Shown: positions 1-7,448, counted from the stretch's first letter. The stretch: DNA of 33,664 nucleotides from Glycomyces sp. L485 (GCF_022548875.1 NZ_JAKZEW010000043.1:382-34045); one strand, 5' to 3'. Notes: generated by a model from the sequence alone, not told the origin. A program made the numbers and translations.

Positions 1-387
1 CCATCCCCTCACAGCCACCGAACCCGTTGCCACAGTGCCCGCCGCAGCCGCCGAACCGGCCGCAAGAGTCCCGCTCCTGCTCCCCACGACCGACCTCCGT
101 GGCCGACATCGCGCACCCGACCTCCACTCAGCTCCTTCGTCGCTGCCCGCCTGAAGCCCAGACGAAAGGCACCCGGAGCCGAAGACCCCACCCCACCCAA
201 CCCTCCACCTCGTCATCGCCGCCTCGCCTGAAGTTCGCCCAAACGCCACCGGGTCACCGACAGACCACCCCGAGAACACATTCGCTCTCCGTCGCTGATC
301 CGATCGAAGCTCACCGCAACTCGACCGACAAGCGGACTGCGATCCCGAACCAGCCCCCCTCGTTCACAGCCCACCAAGGCGGAACAT
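1..387. other. Left-edge region with no supportable gene
   Basis: Nothing here reads like a protein. The plus strand is unusually rich in C and poor in G, and an open frame exists in the forward direction only because of this base skew. Its translation is a Pro/Ser/Arg/Thr-rich low-complexity string without a domain, a ribosome site or a plausible hydrophobic segment. No tRNA or terminator-like hairpin was seen. The last bases lie just downstream of the stop codon of the leftward LysE gene, so the right part may be that gene's 3' untranslated region. Confidence 0.5.
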
Positions 388-1005
388 CTAGTTGGCGGCC
401 ACGCGCAGCCCGAGTGCGACGAGGATTCCTCCGGTGACGCCGTTGATCCACGCTCGGACGTTCGGGCGGGTGAGGAACCGGCGCAGCAGTCCGACGAGGT
501 TGGCCAGCGCCAGGAACCACAAGCCGTTCACGGCCGCCGCGACGAACGCCAGCTCCCCGACGTACGCCCAAGGGGCGCCGCCGCTGATGAACTGCGGTAT
601 GAGCGCGGTGAAGAACACGAGGGCCTTCGGGTTGAGCAGGTTGCACAGCAGCCCCGAGCGGAACGCCTCCCAGTGGGTCACCCGCCGGGTCGGCTCCGCT
701 TCGGCGACGGGCTTCGAGCGGTCCTTGAAGGCCGCGTGGATCGAACGGGCGCCGAGGTAGATCAGGTAGATCGCACCCGCGACCTTGACGAAGGTGAACG
801 CGACGACCGAAGCGGCCAGCAGCGTCGACAGACCGACGGCGGTCGCCACCACCCAGACGACGCAGCCGCCGGCGACACCGAGCGCCGTCCACATGCCGCT
901 GCCCCTTCCGCCGAGCATGGCGTTGCGGGTCACAATCGCGAAATCGGGGCCGGGCACGATCGAGGCCACCAGGATCGCCGCGGCGAACACCATGAGCGCG
1001 GTCAT
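388..1005 (-). CDS. LysE/RhtB family amino-acid exporter
   Basis: This 205-residue membrane protein has the length and layout of LysE/RhtB exporters, which expel amino acids or similar small metabolites using the proton gradient. The family signature is visible near the N-terminus (VPGPDFAIVTRNAMLGGR, about residues 17-34). The motif LLNPKALVFFTALIPQF around residues 123-139 is the conserved second half of the family. About six hydrophobic segments can be drawn. The ATG at 1005 was chosen because GAGAGGAG lies a few bases upstream; the frame stays open far upstream but without coding character. It is transcribed away from the EamA exporter gene at 1240, with 234 bases between the start codons. 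The substrate cannot be told from sequence. Confidence 0.93.
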   Translation of the reverse strand: MTALMVFAAAILVASIVPGPDFAIVTRNAMLGGRGSGMWTALGVAGGCVVWVVATAVGLSTLLAASVVAFTFVKVAGAIYLIYLGARSIHAAFKDRSKPVAEAEPTRRVTHWEAFRSGLLCNLLNPKALVFFTALIPQFISGGAPWAYVGELAFVAAAVNGLWFLALANLVGLLRRFLTRPNVRAWINGVTGGILVALGLRVAAN

Positions 1006-1153
1006 CAGAGGGCTCCTCTCGGCATGAAGGACTCCATGCTCCCACCACCGGAGCCGCTTTCCCACTGGCATTCCACACCCCGGAGCCGTATGCTCGCCAT
1101 CATGCGTTCGGTATCCCCGCCCGCCGCCTGAGGCGGGTCTTAACCAACTCCGA

Positions 1154-1177
1154 CGTGTCGGGCCGCGGCCCGACACG
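1154..1177. promoter_or_regulatory. Perfect 24-base palindrome between two exporters
   Basis: CGTGTCGGGCCG is followed immediately by its exact reverse complement, with no spacer. It lies 148 bases from the LysE start and 62 bases before the chosen EamA start, in the divergent promoter region. It could be a binding site for a dimeric regulator, or fold into a hairpin in either leader. No run of T follows on either strand, so a simple terminator is less likely. Confidence 0.55.
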
Positions 1178-1239
1178 CATTGCGGTTGTGCCCGCAGACG
1201 AGGTCCATCCTTCCGAATCTCTCTGCAGGAGAACGCGTC

Positions 1240-2190
1240 TTGTCCACTTCCATCGAAGTCCCCGCACGCCCGCGCGCGTCCGAGTCCGCCGCGCGACGCG
1301 GCCTGGTCTTCCTCACCGTCACCGCCCTGACTTGGGGCACGACCGGCACCGCCGCCGATCTCGTCTACCGGGTCAGCGACCTGGGACCGATCGCCGTCTC
1401 CTTCTGGCGCCACCTGGGCGGGCTGGCGCTGCTTCTGGCCGTCACCGCCTTCCTGCCGGACGGCGCCAGACGCCGTCCGGCGCGGCCGCTGCGGAACCGC
1501 TCGGTTCTGCTGGTCGGCATCGGCATCAGCATGGCGGTCTTCCAGACCGCGTATTTCGCGTCGGTGGACGTGACCGGCGTCGCTGTTGCCACCATCGTCA
1601 CCCTCGGATCCTGTCCGATCGTCACCGCGGTCGGCGGTCGGCTCTTCCTCGGCGAGCGCATCGGGCGCGGTGGAGCCCTCGCGATCGCCGGGGCGCTCAC
1701 GGGGCTGGCCATCCTTGTCGGCGGCAACGCTGAAGGCGTCGTCGAGCCGCTCGGGGTCGCACTGGGCCTCCTGTCGGCCGCCGGGTACGCCGGGTTCGCC
1801 CTGTTGGGGCGCCTCACCGGCCGGGACGGCAACGGCGAGGACCCGTTCACGCTCACGATGTGGTCGTTCGGGATCGGCGCGGCCGTGCTGCTGCCGCTGG
1901 CCTGGTTCGAGGGCCTGGTCCCACACGGCGACGGCATGTGGCGCGTCGTCGCTCTCATGGGATATCTCGCGGTGTTCACGACGGCGCTGGCGTACCCGTT
2001 CTATTTCGCGGGCGCGGCCAGGGTGCGGGCGGCGACGGCGTCGGTCATGATGCTCATCGAGCCGGTCACCGCCGCAATGCTGGCGGTCTTCCTGTTGGGG
2101 GAGGCGATGACGGCCGCGACGCTGGCGGGGACGCTGATCCTGCTCGGGTCCATCGCCTGCCTCGCCGCTGCCGAGTCGCGACCGGCTTAG
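1240..2190 (+). CDS. EamA/DMT superfamily transporter
   Basis: This 316-residue protein is a drug/metabolite transporter with two EamA repeats and about ten membrane segments. The first repeat starts with LTWGTTGTAADLVYRV, and each repeat ends with the typical helix that contains FLGERI and FLLGEAMT. Members export amino acids, nucleosides or other metabolites; the substrate is unknown here. I start it at the TTG at 1240 because AGGAG sits at 1228-1232, seven bases upstream. An in-frame ATG at 1180 would add 20 residues that do not look coding and has no ribosome site. The stop codon interlocks with that of the convergent MFS gene: the four bases TTAG at 2187-2190 hold both stops. Confidence 0.9.
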   Translation: MSTSIEVPARPRASESAARRGLVFLTVTALTWGTTGTAADLVYRVSDLGPIAVSFWRHLGGLALLLAVTAFLPDGARRRPARPLRNRSVLLVGIGISMAVFQTAYFASVDVTGVAVATIVTLGSCPIVTAVGGRLFLGERIGRGGALAIAGALTGLAILVGGNAEGVVEPLGVALGLLSAAGYAGFALLGRLTGRDGNGEDPFTLTMWSFGIGAAVLLPLAWFEGLVPHGDGMWRVVALMGYLAVFTTALAYPFYFAGAARVRAATASVMMLIEPVTAAMLAVFLLGEAMTAATLAGTLILLGSIACLAAAESRPA

Positions 2191-3386
2191 AGTCGCCGGG
2201 CGCTCCTGCCTCCGACAAGCAACGCGACCGGCGTGAGCAGGAGCGCCCCGATCCACAACACGTTCGGCGCTCCGGCGGCGTCGACGACCAGTCCCCCGGA
2301 GAAGGACCCGACCGCGATCGCCAGGTTGAACATCATGGTGTTCAGGCTGGTCGCGATCTCGGCGTCGTCGGGGGCGGCCTCGAGGTACCAGGTCTGGACG
2401 GCCGGGGAGACCATGCCGTAGCCGATGCCCCACAGCACCAGGACGGCGATCGCCGAGAAGGCGTCGCCGACGGCGAGGGCCATGAGCGCCATGGACAGGG
2501 ACATTGCGGCGGCCAGGCCGATGAGGGTGCCCTTGAGGTGCCTGCCGATGAGCGCGCCGGAGGCGACGGTCGCGACGAGCGCGGCGATGCCGAAGACCAT
2601 GAGCATGCCGCCGATGCCGCCGGGGGCGATGCCGATGCCGGCGAGGATCGGGCTGATGTAGGTGTAGGCGATGAAGTGGCCCGAGACGATCAGGAACGTC
2701 AGCGCCAGGCCGATGCGCACGCCCGGGTTGGTGCGCAGCATCCGAGTGAGGGAGCTGAAGCGGACCGTGCCGGTCGAGGGGAGTTTCGGGACGAGGAGGG
2801 CGATCGCGGCGAACGTCACCAGGGAGAGGGCGGCGAGGACGGCCAGGGCGGCCCTCCAGCCGAGGTGGCCGCCGATGAAGGTGCCCGCGGGGACCCCGAG
2901 GACGGTGGCGGCGCCGATGCCGCCGTAGACGGCGGCGGTGGCACGTGGCACGTAGGTCTCGGGTACGAGACGGACGGCGATGCCGCCGGCTACGGACCAG
3001 AACGCGCCGATGCTGACGCCGACGAGGACGCGCGCGGCGATCATGAGGGCGAAGCCGTCGGCCAGCGCGGCGCCGATATTGGCGGCGGAGACGAGGACGG
3101 CGAGTGCGAGCAGGACCCGCTTGCGGTCGGCGCGGGCGGTGAGCACGGTGCTCAAGGGCGCGGCGACGGCGGCGACGAGGCCGGGGACGGTGACCATGAG
3201 GCCGGCGGTGCCGGCTGTGACGCCGAGGTCGGCGCCGATGGGGGTGAGTAGGCCGATCGGGAGCATCTCGGCGGTCATGACGACGAAGACGCCCAGGGCG
3301 ACGGCGGCGACGGACAGCCACTGCTTGGTGGTGGGCCGCAGGGCGGTGGTGGGGGCGGCGGGGTGGACTCGTTCGAGGGTGGACAC
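2187..3386 (-). CDS. MFS transporter, DHA1-type efflux permease
   Basis: This 399-residue protein is a major facilitator of the 12-helix proton antiporter group related to AraJ, NepI and Cmx, which export sugars or drugs. Helix 1 includes VVMTAEMLPIGLLTPIGADL, with the acidic residue and proline usual for the group. The loop between helices 2 and 3 carries a motif A variant (ARADRKRVLLA). The motif C-like glycines YGGIGAATVLGVPAGTFIGG sit in helix 5. The GTG at 3386 was chosen because GAAAGG lies about eight bases upstream and the extra upstream residues are Pro-rich with no coding character. No terminator fits between it and the convergent EamA gene, because their stop codons share bases. 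Confidence 0.9.
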   Translation of the reverse strand: MSTLERVHPAAPTTALRPTTKQWLSVAAVALGVFVVMTAEMLPIGLLTPIGADLGVTAGTAGLMVTVPGLVAAVAAPLSTVLTARADRKRVLLALAVLVSAANIGAALADGFALMIAARVLVGVSIGAFWSVAGGIAVRLVPETYVPRATAAVYGGIGAATVLGVPAGTFIGGHLGWRAALAVLAALSLVTFAAIALLVPKLPSTGTVRFSSLTRMLRTNPGVRIGLALTFLIVSGHFIAYTYISPILAGIGIAPGGIGGMLMVFGIAALVATVASGALIGRHLKGTLIGLAAAMSLSMALMALAVGDAFSAIAVLVLWGIGYGMVSPAVQTWYLEAAPDDAEIATSLNTMMFNLAIAVGSFSGGLVVDAAGAPNVLWIGALLLTPVALLVGGRSARRL

Positions 3387-3771
3387 GGCACGGCCTTTCG
3401 GTCTCGGTTCTCGGCACGACCCGGCTGGGTCTTCATATGCCGGAACCGGTCCACCACTCGGTCCGTGCTGCGGCGACGCGGGTGGGGTCTGCGCAGGGGC
3501 CGGAGGTTCCTCGTTCGAGGCGGTCGGCCGGGGCAAGGGTCGCTTACCCCTCGGCGGTGCGCAGTGCCGTCACCCGGTCCGGACGCTTACGCGCCAGGGG
3601 CGTGGCCACTGGCCCAAGGCTAGCACCGACGCAACAGGCATGAAATATTGCGAATATCTCACCGACATGTCTTGAGCGCTAGGGCGTCGGCTCATCGAGA
3701 TCGGTGTTGCGGTGGCGTGCCACACTCGGTCTGCGTCTGCGCGCACCCCTCGACGGAAGGAACTGAGGCAC
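3387..3771. other. Divergent intergenic region, MFS and CDF genes
   Basis: This 385-base stretch separates the divergent MFS and cation-diffusion genes and presumably holds both promoters. I see no coding frame of its own. The one clear feature is a short AT-rich patch at about 3640-3660, listed separately. I could not assign convincing -35 and -10 boxes. Confidence 0.6.
3645..3657. promoter_or_regulatory. AT-rich inverted repeat upstream of CDF gene
   Basis: ATATT-GCG-AATAT is a perfect 5-base inverted repeat with a three-base spacer, in an AT-rich patch within very GC-rich DNA. It lies 114 bases before the start of the cation diffusion facilitator gene. Small AT-rich palindromes are typical operators of metal sensors of the ArsR/SmtB family, so a metal-responsive site is possible. 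The arms are short, and chance cannot be excluded. Confidence 0.3.
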
Positions 3772-4692
3772 ATGTCGGCTGAAGGCGGCACCAAAGCGAT
3801 CGTGGCGGCTCTGACCGCGAACACGGGCATCGCGGTCAGCAAGTTCATCGCGGCCGGGATCACCGGTTCGGCGTCGATGTTGGCCGAGGGCGTCCACTCG
3901 GTGGCCGACGCGTCCAACCAGGTGCTGCTGCTGATCGGCGGGAAGCGGGCCCGCAGGGAGGCGAGCCCGGCGCACCCGTTCGGGTACGGCCGCGAGCGCT
4001 ACATCTACGCGTTCATCGTCTCGATCGTGCTGTTCAGCATCGGCGGGCTCTACGCGCTGTACGAGGGGTACGAGAAGCTCTCGCATCCGCATGAGCTCTC
4101 GGCGCCGCTCGTCGCGATCGGGGTGCTCGTGGTGGCGATCGTCCTGGAATCGTTCTCGCTGCGCACGGCCATCAAAGAGTCGAACCACGTCCGCGGGAAG
4201 CAGTCATGGGTGAAGTTCGTGCGGGGCGCCAAGTCCCCGGAGCTGCCGGTGATCTTGCTCGAGGACATCGGCGCGCTCGTCGGCCTGATCGCGGCTCTGC
4301 TCGGCGTCGGCCTGGCGGTCATCACCGGCGACCCGATCTTCGACGCTCTCGGCACCATGGTCATCGGTGCGCTGCTGGTCGCCATCGCGGTGGTGCTCGC
4401 CATCGAAATCAAGAGCCTGCTCATCGGCGAGTCGGCGACGCTCGCGAACATCGGCGCGATCGAGGCGGCGATTCTCGCCGACGGGGGGATCACCGACATC
4501 ATCCACCTCAAGACGCTCCACATCGGCCCGGACGAGCTGCTCGTCGCCGCGAAGATCGGCGTCCTCGATTCCGAGACCGGCGACGAGATCGCCGCCGAGA
4601 TCAACGCCGCCGAGGAGCGCATCCGCGGGGCCGTGCCGATCGCGACAGCCGTCTACCTCGAACCGGACCTGCGCCGCTCGCCCGTCGAGTAG
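3772..4692 (+). CDS. Cation diffusion facilitator, ZnT9/SLC30A9-like
   Basis: This 306-residue membrane protein belongs to the cation diffusion facilitators, which exchange divalent metals such as zinc or manganese for protons. Helix 2 has the H-x3-D metal site in HSVADASNQ, followed by the family sequence HPFGYGRERYIYAF. In helix 5 the usual second H-x3-D is replaced by an Asp-containing LLEDIGALVG. That is the hallmark of the SLC30A9 (ZnT9) branch rather than of classical ZnT or FieF. A soluble C-terminal domain of about 90 residues follows (TDIIHLKTLHIGPDELLVAAK). The ATG at 3772 was chosen with GGAAGG upstream. The small Smr gene begins 13 bases after its stop, which suggests co-transcription. 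Confidence 0.88.
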   Translation: MSAEGGTKAIVAALTANTGIAVSKFIAAGITGSASMLAEGVHSVADASNQVLLLIGGKRARREASPAHPFGYGRERYIYAFIVSIVLFSIGGLYALYEGYEKLSHPHELSAPLVAIGVLVVAIVLESFSLRTAIKESNHVRGKQSWVKFVRGAKSPELPVILLEDIGALVGLIAALLGVGLAVITGDPIFDALGTMVIGALLVAIAVVLAIEIKSLLIGESATLANIGAIEAAILADGGITDIIHLKTLHIGPDELLVAAKIGVLDSETGDEIAAEINAAEERIRGAVPIATAVYLEPDLRRSPVE

Positions 4693-4705
4693 CTAGGCTC
4701 GTTGC

Positions 4706-4975
4706 ATGGCGAAACTGGTGCTGGACCTGCACGACATCTACAACAAGGGCTCCCAGATCGACCGTGCGCTGAGGGAGGTCATCGACGAGGCGATCGCCAA
4801 GAAGATCGACCTCGTCGAGATCATCCCCGGCAAGGGCTCGGGGCAGCTCAAGAAGAAGGTGCTGCGGTTCCTCGACCAGAAGGAGATCAAGGCGCTCTAC
4901 CACCGCGTCGACAAGGACTCCAAGAACTTCGGGCGCCTGTTCGTCCACTTCAAGCACAAGCAGCGCAAGAAGTGA
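4706..4975 (+). CDS. Stand-alone Smr domain protein
   Basis: This 89-residue protein is a bare Smr (small MutS-related) domain. The start LVLDLHDIYNKG corresponds to the conserved LDLHG region. The loop IIPGKGSGQLKKKVLRFL (about residues 39-56) is the diagnostic HGxGxG-like motif, here with P-G-K-G. Smr domains bind or nick nucleic acid; for small bacterial versions the role is not settled. It follows the CDF gene by 13 bases, with no clear ribosome site, and is probably translated from the same message. The C-terminal tail KHKQRKK is basic and fits nucleic-acid binding. Confidence 0.85.
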   Translation: MAKLVLDLHDIYNKGSQIDRALREVIDEAIAKKIDLVEIIPGKGSGQLKKKVLRFLDQKEIKALYHRVDKDSKNFGRLFVHFKHKQRKK

Positions 4976-4979
4976 CGCC

Positions 4980-4994
4980 GGGGCGCCGCGCCCC
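4980..4994. terminator. Small GC hairpin between convergent genes
   Basis: GGGGCG, loop CCG, then CGCCCC. It lies in the 40-base gap between the Smr gene and the convergent HTH gene, so it could terminate transcription in both directions. There is no T tract. Confidence 0.4.
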
Positions 4995-5015
4995 CTCGCG
5001 GCACCCGGTTCGCGC

Positions 5016-5273
5016 TCAGTCGAGACGGTCGGACTCGGCCCCGAGCAGCTCGAGCAGCCGCAGCACCGGTACCCGGTAGCTGTGGCCGATCCTCAGGACC
5101 TGCACCGGGAACCGCCCTTCCTTGGCCAGCCTGTAGGCCACGGTCCTGCCGATGCCCAGGACCTGCGCGGCCGTCTCGACGTTCGTCATCACCCCGAGCG
5201 CCTTGACGCGCTCGACGGTCCAGACCTCGCCGGTAGCGACGCTCGAAGGCTCCACCTTCACATCCGGTGCCAT
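5016..5273 (-). CDS. Excisionase-like helix-turn-helix protein
   Basis: This 85-residue protein has the winged helix-turn-helix of the excisionase/MerR-like family. VETAAQVLGIGRTVAYRLAK (residues 32-51) is the DNA-recognition helix pair, and FPVQVLRIGHSYRVPV is the wing. In actinomycetes such proteins are usually encoded next to the integrase and replication genes of integrative elements, where they direct excision, or act as small regulators. No integrase or attachment site is visible nearby. The ATG at 5273 was chosen because AAGGGGAG lies just upstream. A 7-base inverted repeat at 5292-5308 could be its operator. It sits beside a block of gene remnants. Confidence 0.82.
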   Translation of the reverse strand: MAPDVKVEPSSVATGEVWTVERVKALGVMTNVETAAQVLGIGRTVAYRLAKEGRFPVQVLRIGHSYRVPVLRLLELLGAESDRLD

Positions 5274-5291
5274 GCTCTCCCCTTCGTCACG

Positions 5292-5308
5292 GTCGGCGAA
5301 CCGCCGAC
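5292..5308. promoter_or_regulatory. Inverted repeat before excisionase-like gene
   Basis: GTCGGCG, spacer AAC, then CGCCGAC form a perfect 7-base inverted repeat ending 19 bases before the start codon of the leftward HTH gene. It could be an autoregulatory operator or a hairpin in the leader that affects translation. Confidence 0.35.
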
Positions 5309-5413
5309 AAGGACCAGTCGACCCGACCCGACATCGAATGTCCATAGCGAGGCCTCGTATTCACCCGCCCGCGTGTCATCGGGGCGACCGCCCCCGATCG
5401 ACCCCCGGAAAAA

Positions 5414-5432
5414 ATAGGCTAGCCTTACCTCA
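5414..5432 (+). promoter_or_regulatory. DtxR/IdeR iron box over a -10 element
   Basis: The 19 bases match the DtxR/IdeR/DmdR operator TTAGGTTAGCCTAACCTAA at 15 positions and keep its dyad form. Inside it, TAGGCT at 5415-5420 fits the actinobacterial -10 pattern TAnnnT, which is how these repressors block iron-uptake promoters when iron is plentiful. An ATG follows at once (5432) but opens a frame of only 17 codons ending at 5485. The gene this box once controlled seems lost; a permease scrap lies about 190 bases downstream. Confidence 0.65.
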
Positions 5433-5599
5433 TGTTTGATGACGTCGGGCTGAACGGCCGCGCCCTAGAACTCGTCACCCCCTGACCCCGCCAGCGCGAC
5501 CGGTCACCCCGGCCGCGAGCATCACCTGCTTCCTTCCTACGGCGACGATGTTCCCTGTCACCGTCGGGGCGCCGGTCGCGCTGGCGGCCCTCCACCTCA

Positions 5600-5686
5600 C
5601 CCGGGTCGCCTCCCAGACCTCCTGTGGCCGTCGTCGGAGTCATCGCGTTCGTCGGGCTGGTTGCGCCGCACGAGCGCGCCGCCTGA
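5600..5686 (+). pseudogene. Remnant of FecCD iron-siderophore permease
   Basis: The frame starting at 5624 encodes VAVVGVIAFVGLVAPHERAA and then stops. This closely matches the most conserved stretch of FecCD-type permeases (AVVGVIGFVGLVAPHAAR), which import ferric siderophores together with a binding protein and an ATPase. A normal permease has about 330 residues; here only some 20 are recognisable. No other part is convincing, although 5486-5600 may hold more eroded sequence. The iron box at 5414 fits with it as the remains of an iron-regulated import gene. The match rests on one short motif. Confidence 0.6.
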
Positions 5687-5775
5687 GATACGGTTCGCAC
5701 AACGGGACTATCGGGTGGCGTGGGACCGGCCTCGAGCACGATGCGGACCCGGATGAGTCGAAGGTGCAATTGGGA

Positions 5776-6165
5776 ATGCGGCAGTATGCGATGCTGGTGT
5801 CGCCGTCGGCGAACCGCGTGTACGCGCGGACCGCGGCGAGGATGATGAAGAACGAGATCGGCGTCTTCGACCATCGCCTGCTGGACGCCTCGATCGAGGG
5901 ACTCGAAGAGACCGAGTTCGCCGGCATCCCGTATCTCGCCTTCTACGCAGACTCATTGAGCGAACGCGATCGCGCATGCCTGGCGAACCTGTCGTCGCTC
6001 TTCGCGCTGTACGAAGTCCACGGGTCGATGCTGGAGCCGATCCCGGTCGAGCGTCTCGACCGGTACGAGGACGACCTGATATCGATCCTGAAGTACGTCG
6101 GCAAGACGAACGAGCAGTTCACCAAGCTGCTGCTGAACGTGACGGCCGCGGCCGCCTGTTCGGCG
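5776..6165 (+). pseudogene. N-terminal fragment of TRM11-like methyltransferase
   Basis: The frame from the ATG at 5776 encodes about 130 residues that resemble the N-terminal domain of an actinobacterial TRM11-like SAM-dependent methyltransferase family. Recognisable parts are SPSANRVYARTA near the start, AGIPYLAFYADSLSERD in the middle, and LDRYEDDLISILKYVGKTN leading into EQFTKLLLNVT. In full-length relatives the Rossmann fold with the SAM-binding motif follows this last stretch. Here similarity stops after about residue 127, and the frame continues without its own stop as the complement of the opposite beta-propeller gene. A catalytic product is therefore not expected. Family identity is from memory of the conserved sequence, so moderate. 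Confidence 0.6.
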
Positions 6166-6237
6166 GCTCGGCGGGCACGGAAGGGGCCCGTGGCGGAGCG
6201 GCTGTCGCTGTGCGCCGTCCACCACGAGCCCTGGTCG

Positions 6238-7413
6238 TCAGCCGAGCCGCACCGCGGCCAGGTGTTGGATGTCTGTCGTGGGCAGCTTGTGGTCCAGTGG
6301 CACCCAGAGGAGGAAGTCGAAGTCCTGCGACTGGCCCGCGGATATGTGGCGGTCGTCCTGGGAGTAGAGGTAGGCCTGGCGCCCGTCGTGGTGTTTGATC
6401 ACAAAGGACGAGGTCTCGATCCGTGCGCTGGAAGGGAGGTCGAAGGTGGCGCGCCACTGCTTGACCTCGGTCCGCCCCGCGGTGAGGGTCAGCCTGTAGG
6501 AGTACTCCCAGCCTCGGCCCGGCTCCCAGGTCTCGTCGGGGTGGTCTTTTCGGGGGACGATCTTCGCCTGTATCCAGTCGTACTGCTCGGGTATGTCCTG
6601 GTGGCGCACCTGTCCGGCGGAGTCCTGCACCTGGAGGCCGCCGAGTTTGAGCCTGCCCCCGCCGACCCGATCGGATCTGACCTGTTTCAGGTAGTCGCCG
6701 GAGACCGGCTTGCTCTGTGTCGAAGCGGTCAGGTCGAGCTTGTTGACGTACCCGGCGGTGTCGACGGCGTAGAGGTAGCCGGCGGTGTCGAAGAAGACCG
6801 CCGAGTACAGACCGCGCTCGCCCGATTCGGGAGCCTCGGCCTTGGGAAAGCATCCCTTGGCGAGCACCTGCTTGAGCGGGTTGGCGGATGTGTCGATGCG
6901 GATCAGTGACCCGTCGTCGCCGTCAACGGCGTAGAGCCGGTGGTCGTTGGGGTGGTACGCCCAGTCGTACCAGCCTCCCGAACCGGCGGGATTGAGCTGA
7001 GTGACCTTCGGCGGGTCGGCGGCGACGTTGACACGCACCGCCGGCTGCTGCGGACCGGCGGCGATGATGTAGGTGTCGCCGTCAGGTTCGAAGTCACCGT
7101 TGACGTAGGACATGCCGCGCTCGGGCATCCCGGTGAGCTGCTTCTCGTCGAGGACTCTGCCGGTCCGGGCGTCGATGACCAGCATCGTGTCCGACCCCTG
7201 CTTCATCGCATACAGCTTGCCGTCCTTGACGCGCAGGGCCAAGGCGTCGTAGCCGGCCTTGTACGGTGTGGCGTTCTCGACTTTGGCGACCAGACCCGAG
7301 TACGGGTTCAAGGTGTAGAGCGTCGTGTCGGTCGCGCCGACCGCGAGATAGGTGTATGCGTTCTGCAGTTGCTGGTCCGTGGTGGCGGTTGCGCCTTGCT
7401 CGGTGATGGCCAT
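6238..7413 (-). CDS. Beta-propeller (DUF6923-like) protein with C-terminal beta-sandwich
   Basis: This 391-residue protein has no catalytic motif I recognise. Residues about 24-260 form repeats such as LYTLNPYSGLVAKV, LYAMKQGSDTMLVID, LYAVDGDDGSLIRID and LYAVDTAGYVNKLD. This periodic LYAVD-plus-turn pattern is typical of a propeller like DUF6923. The C-terminal part (about 285-375) resembles a carbohydrate-binding module 2-like sandwich: GWEYSYRLTLTAGRTEV, then WRATFDLPSSARIE, and an end with DFDFLLWVP. Secreted relatives have signal peptides, but this one starts MAITEQGATATTDQQLQ with none, so it may be cytoplasmic, or its N-terminus may have been rearranged. The ATG at 7413 has GAGAGGA about 11 bases upstream. 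It faces the truncated methyltransferase remnant. Confidence 0.7.
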   Translation of the reverse strand: MAITEQGATATTDQQLQNAYTYLAVGATDTTLYTLNPYSGLVAKVENATPYKAGYDALALRVKDGKLYAMKQGSDTMLVIDARTGRVLDEKQLTGMPERGMSYVNGDFEPDGDTYIIAAGPQQPAVRVNVAADPPKVTQLNPAGSGGWYDWAYHPNDHRLYAVDGDDGSLIRIDTSANPLKQVLAKGCFPKAEAPESGERGLYSAVFFDTAGYLYAVDTAGYVNKLDLTASTQSKPVSGDYLKQVRSDRVGGGRLKLGGLQVQDSAGQVRHQDIPEQYDWIQAKIVPRKDHPDETWEPGRGWEYSYRLTLTAGRTEVKQWRATFDLPSSARIETSSFVIKHHDGRQAYLYSQDDRHISAGQSQDFDFLLWVPLDHKLPTTDIQHLAAVRLG

Positions 7414-7448
7414 TTGCCCTCGGTCCTCTCTATGGATCGGGTCGCCGT

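Noticed and set aside
27-437. 136-codon forward frame at the left edge
   Set aside because: Low-complexity Pro/Ser/Thr/Arg sequence, no ribosome site, and it runs into the end of the LysE gene.
388-3417. A single frame of about 1000 codons on the minus strand
   Set aside because: Only its last 205 residues (LysE family) look like protein. The rest is an Arg/His/Pro-rich shadow of the MFS and EamA genes.
6166-6909. Continuation of the methyltransferase frame on the plus strand
   Set aside because: It is the complement of the beta-propeller gene, which has better composition, repeats and a ribosome site.
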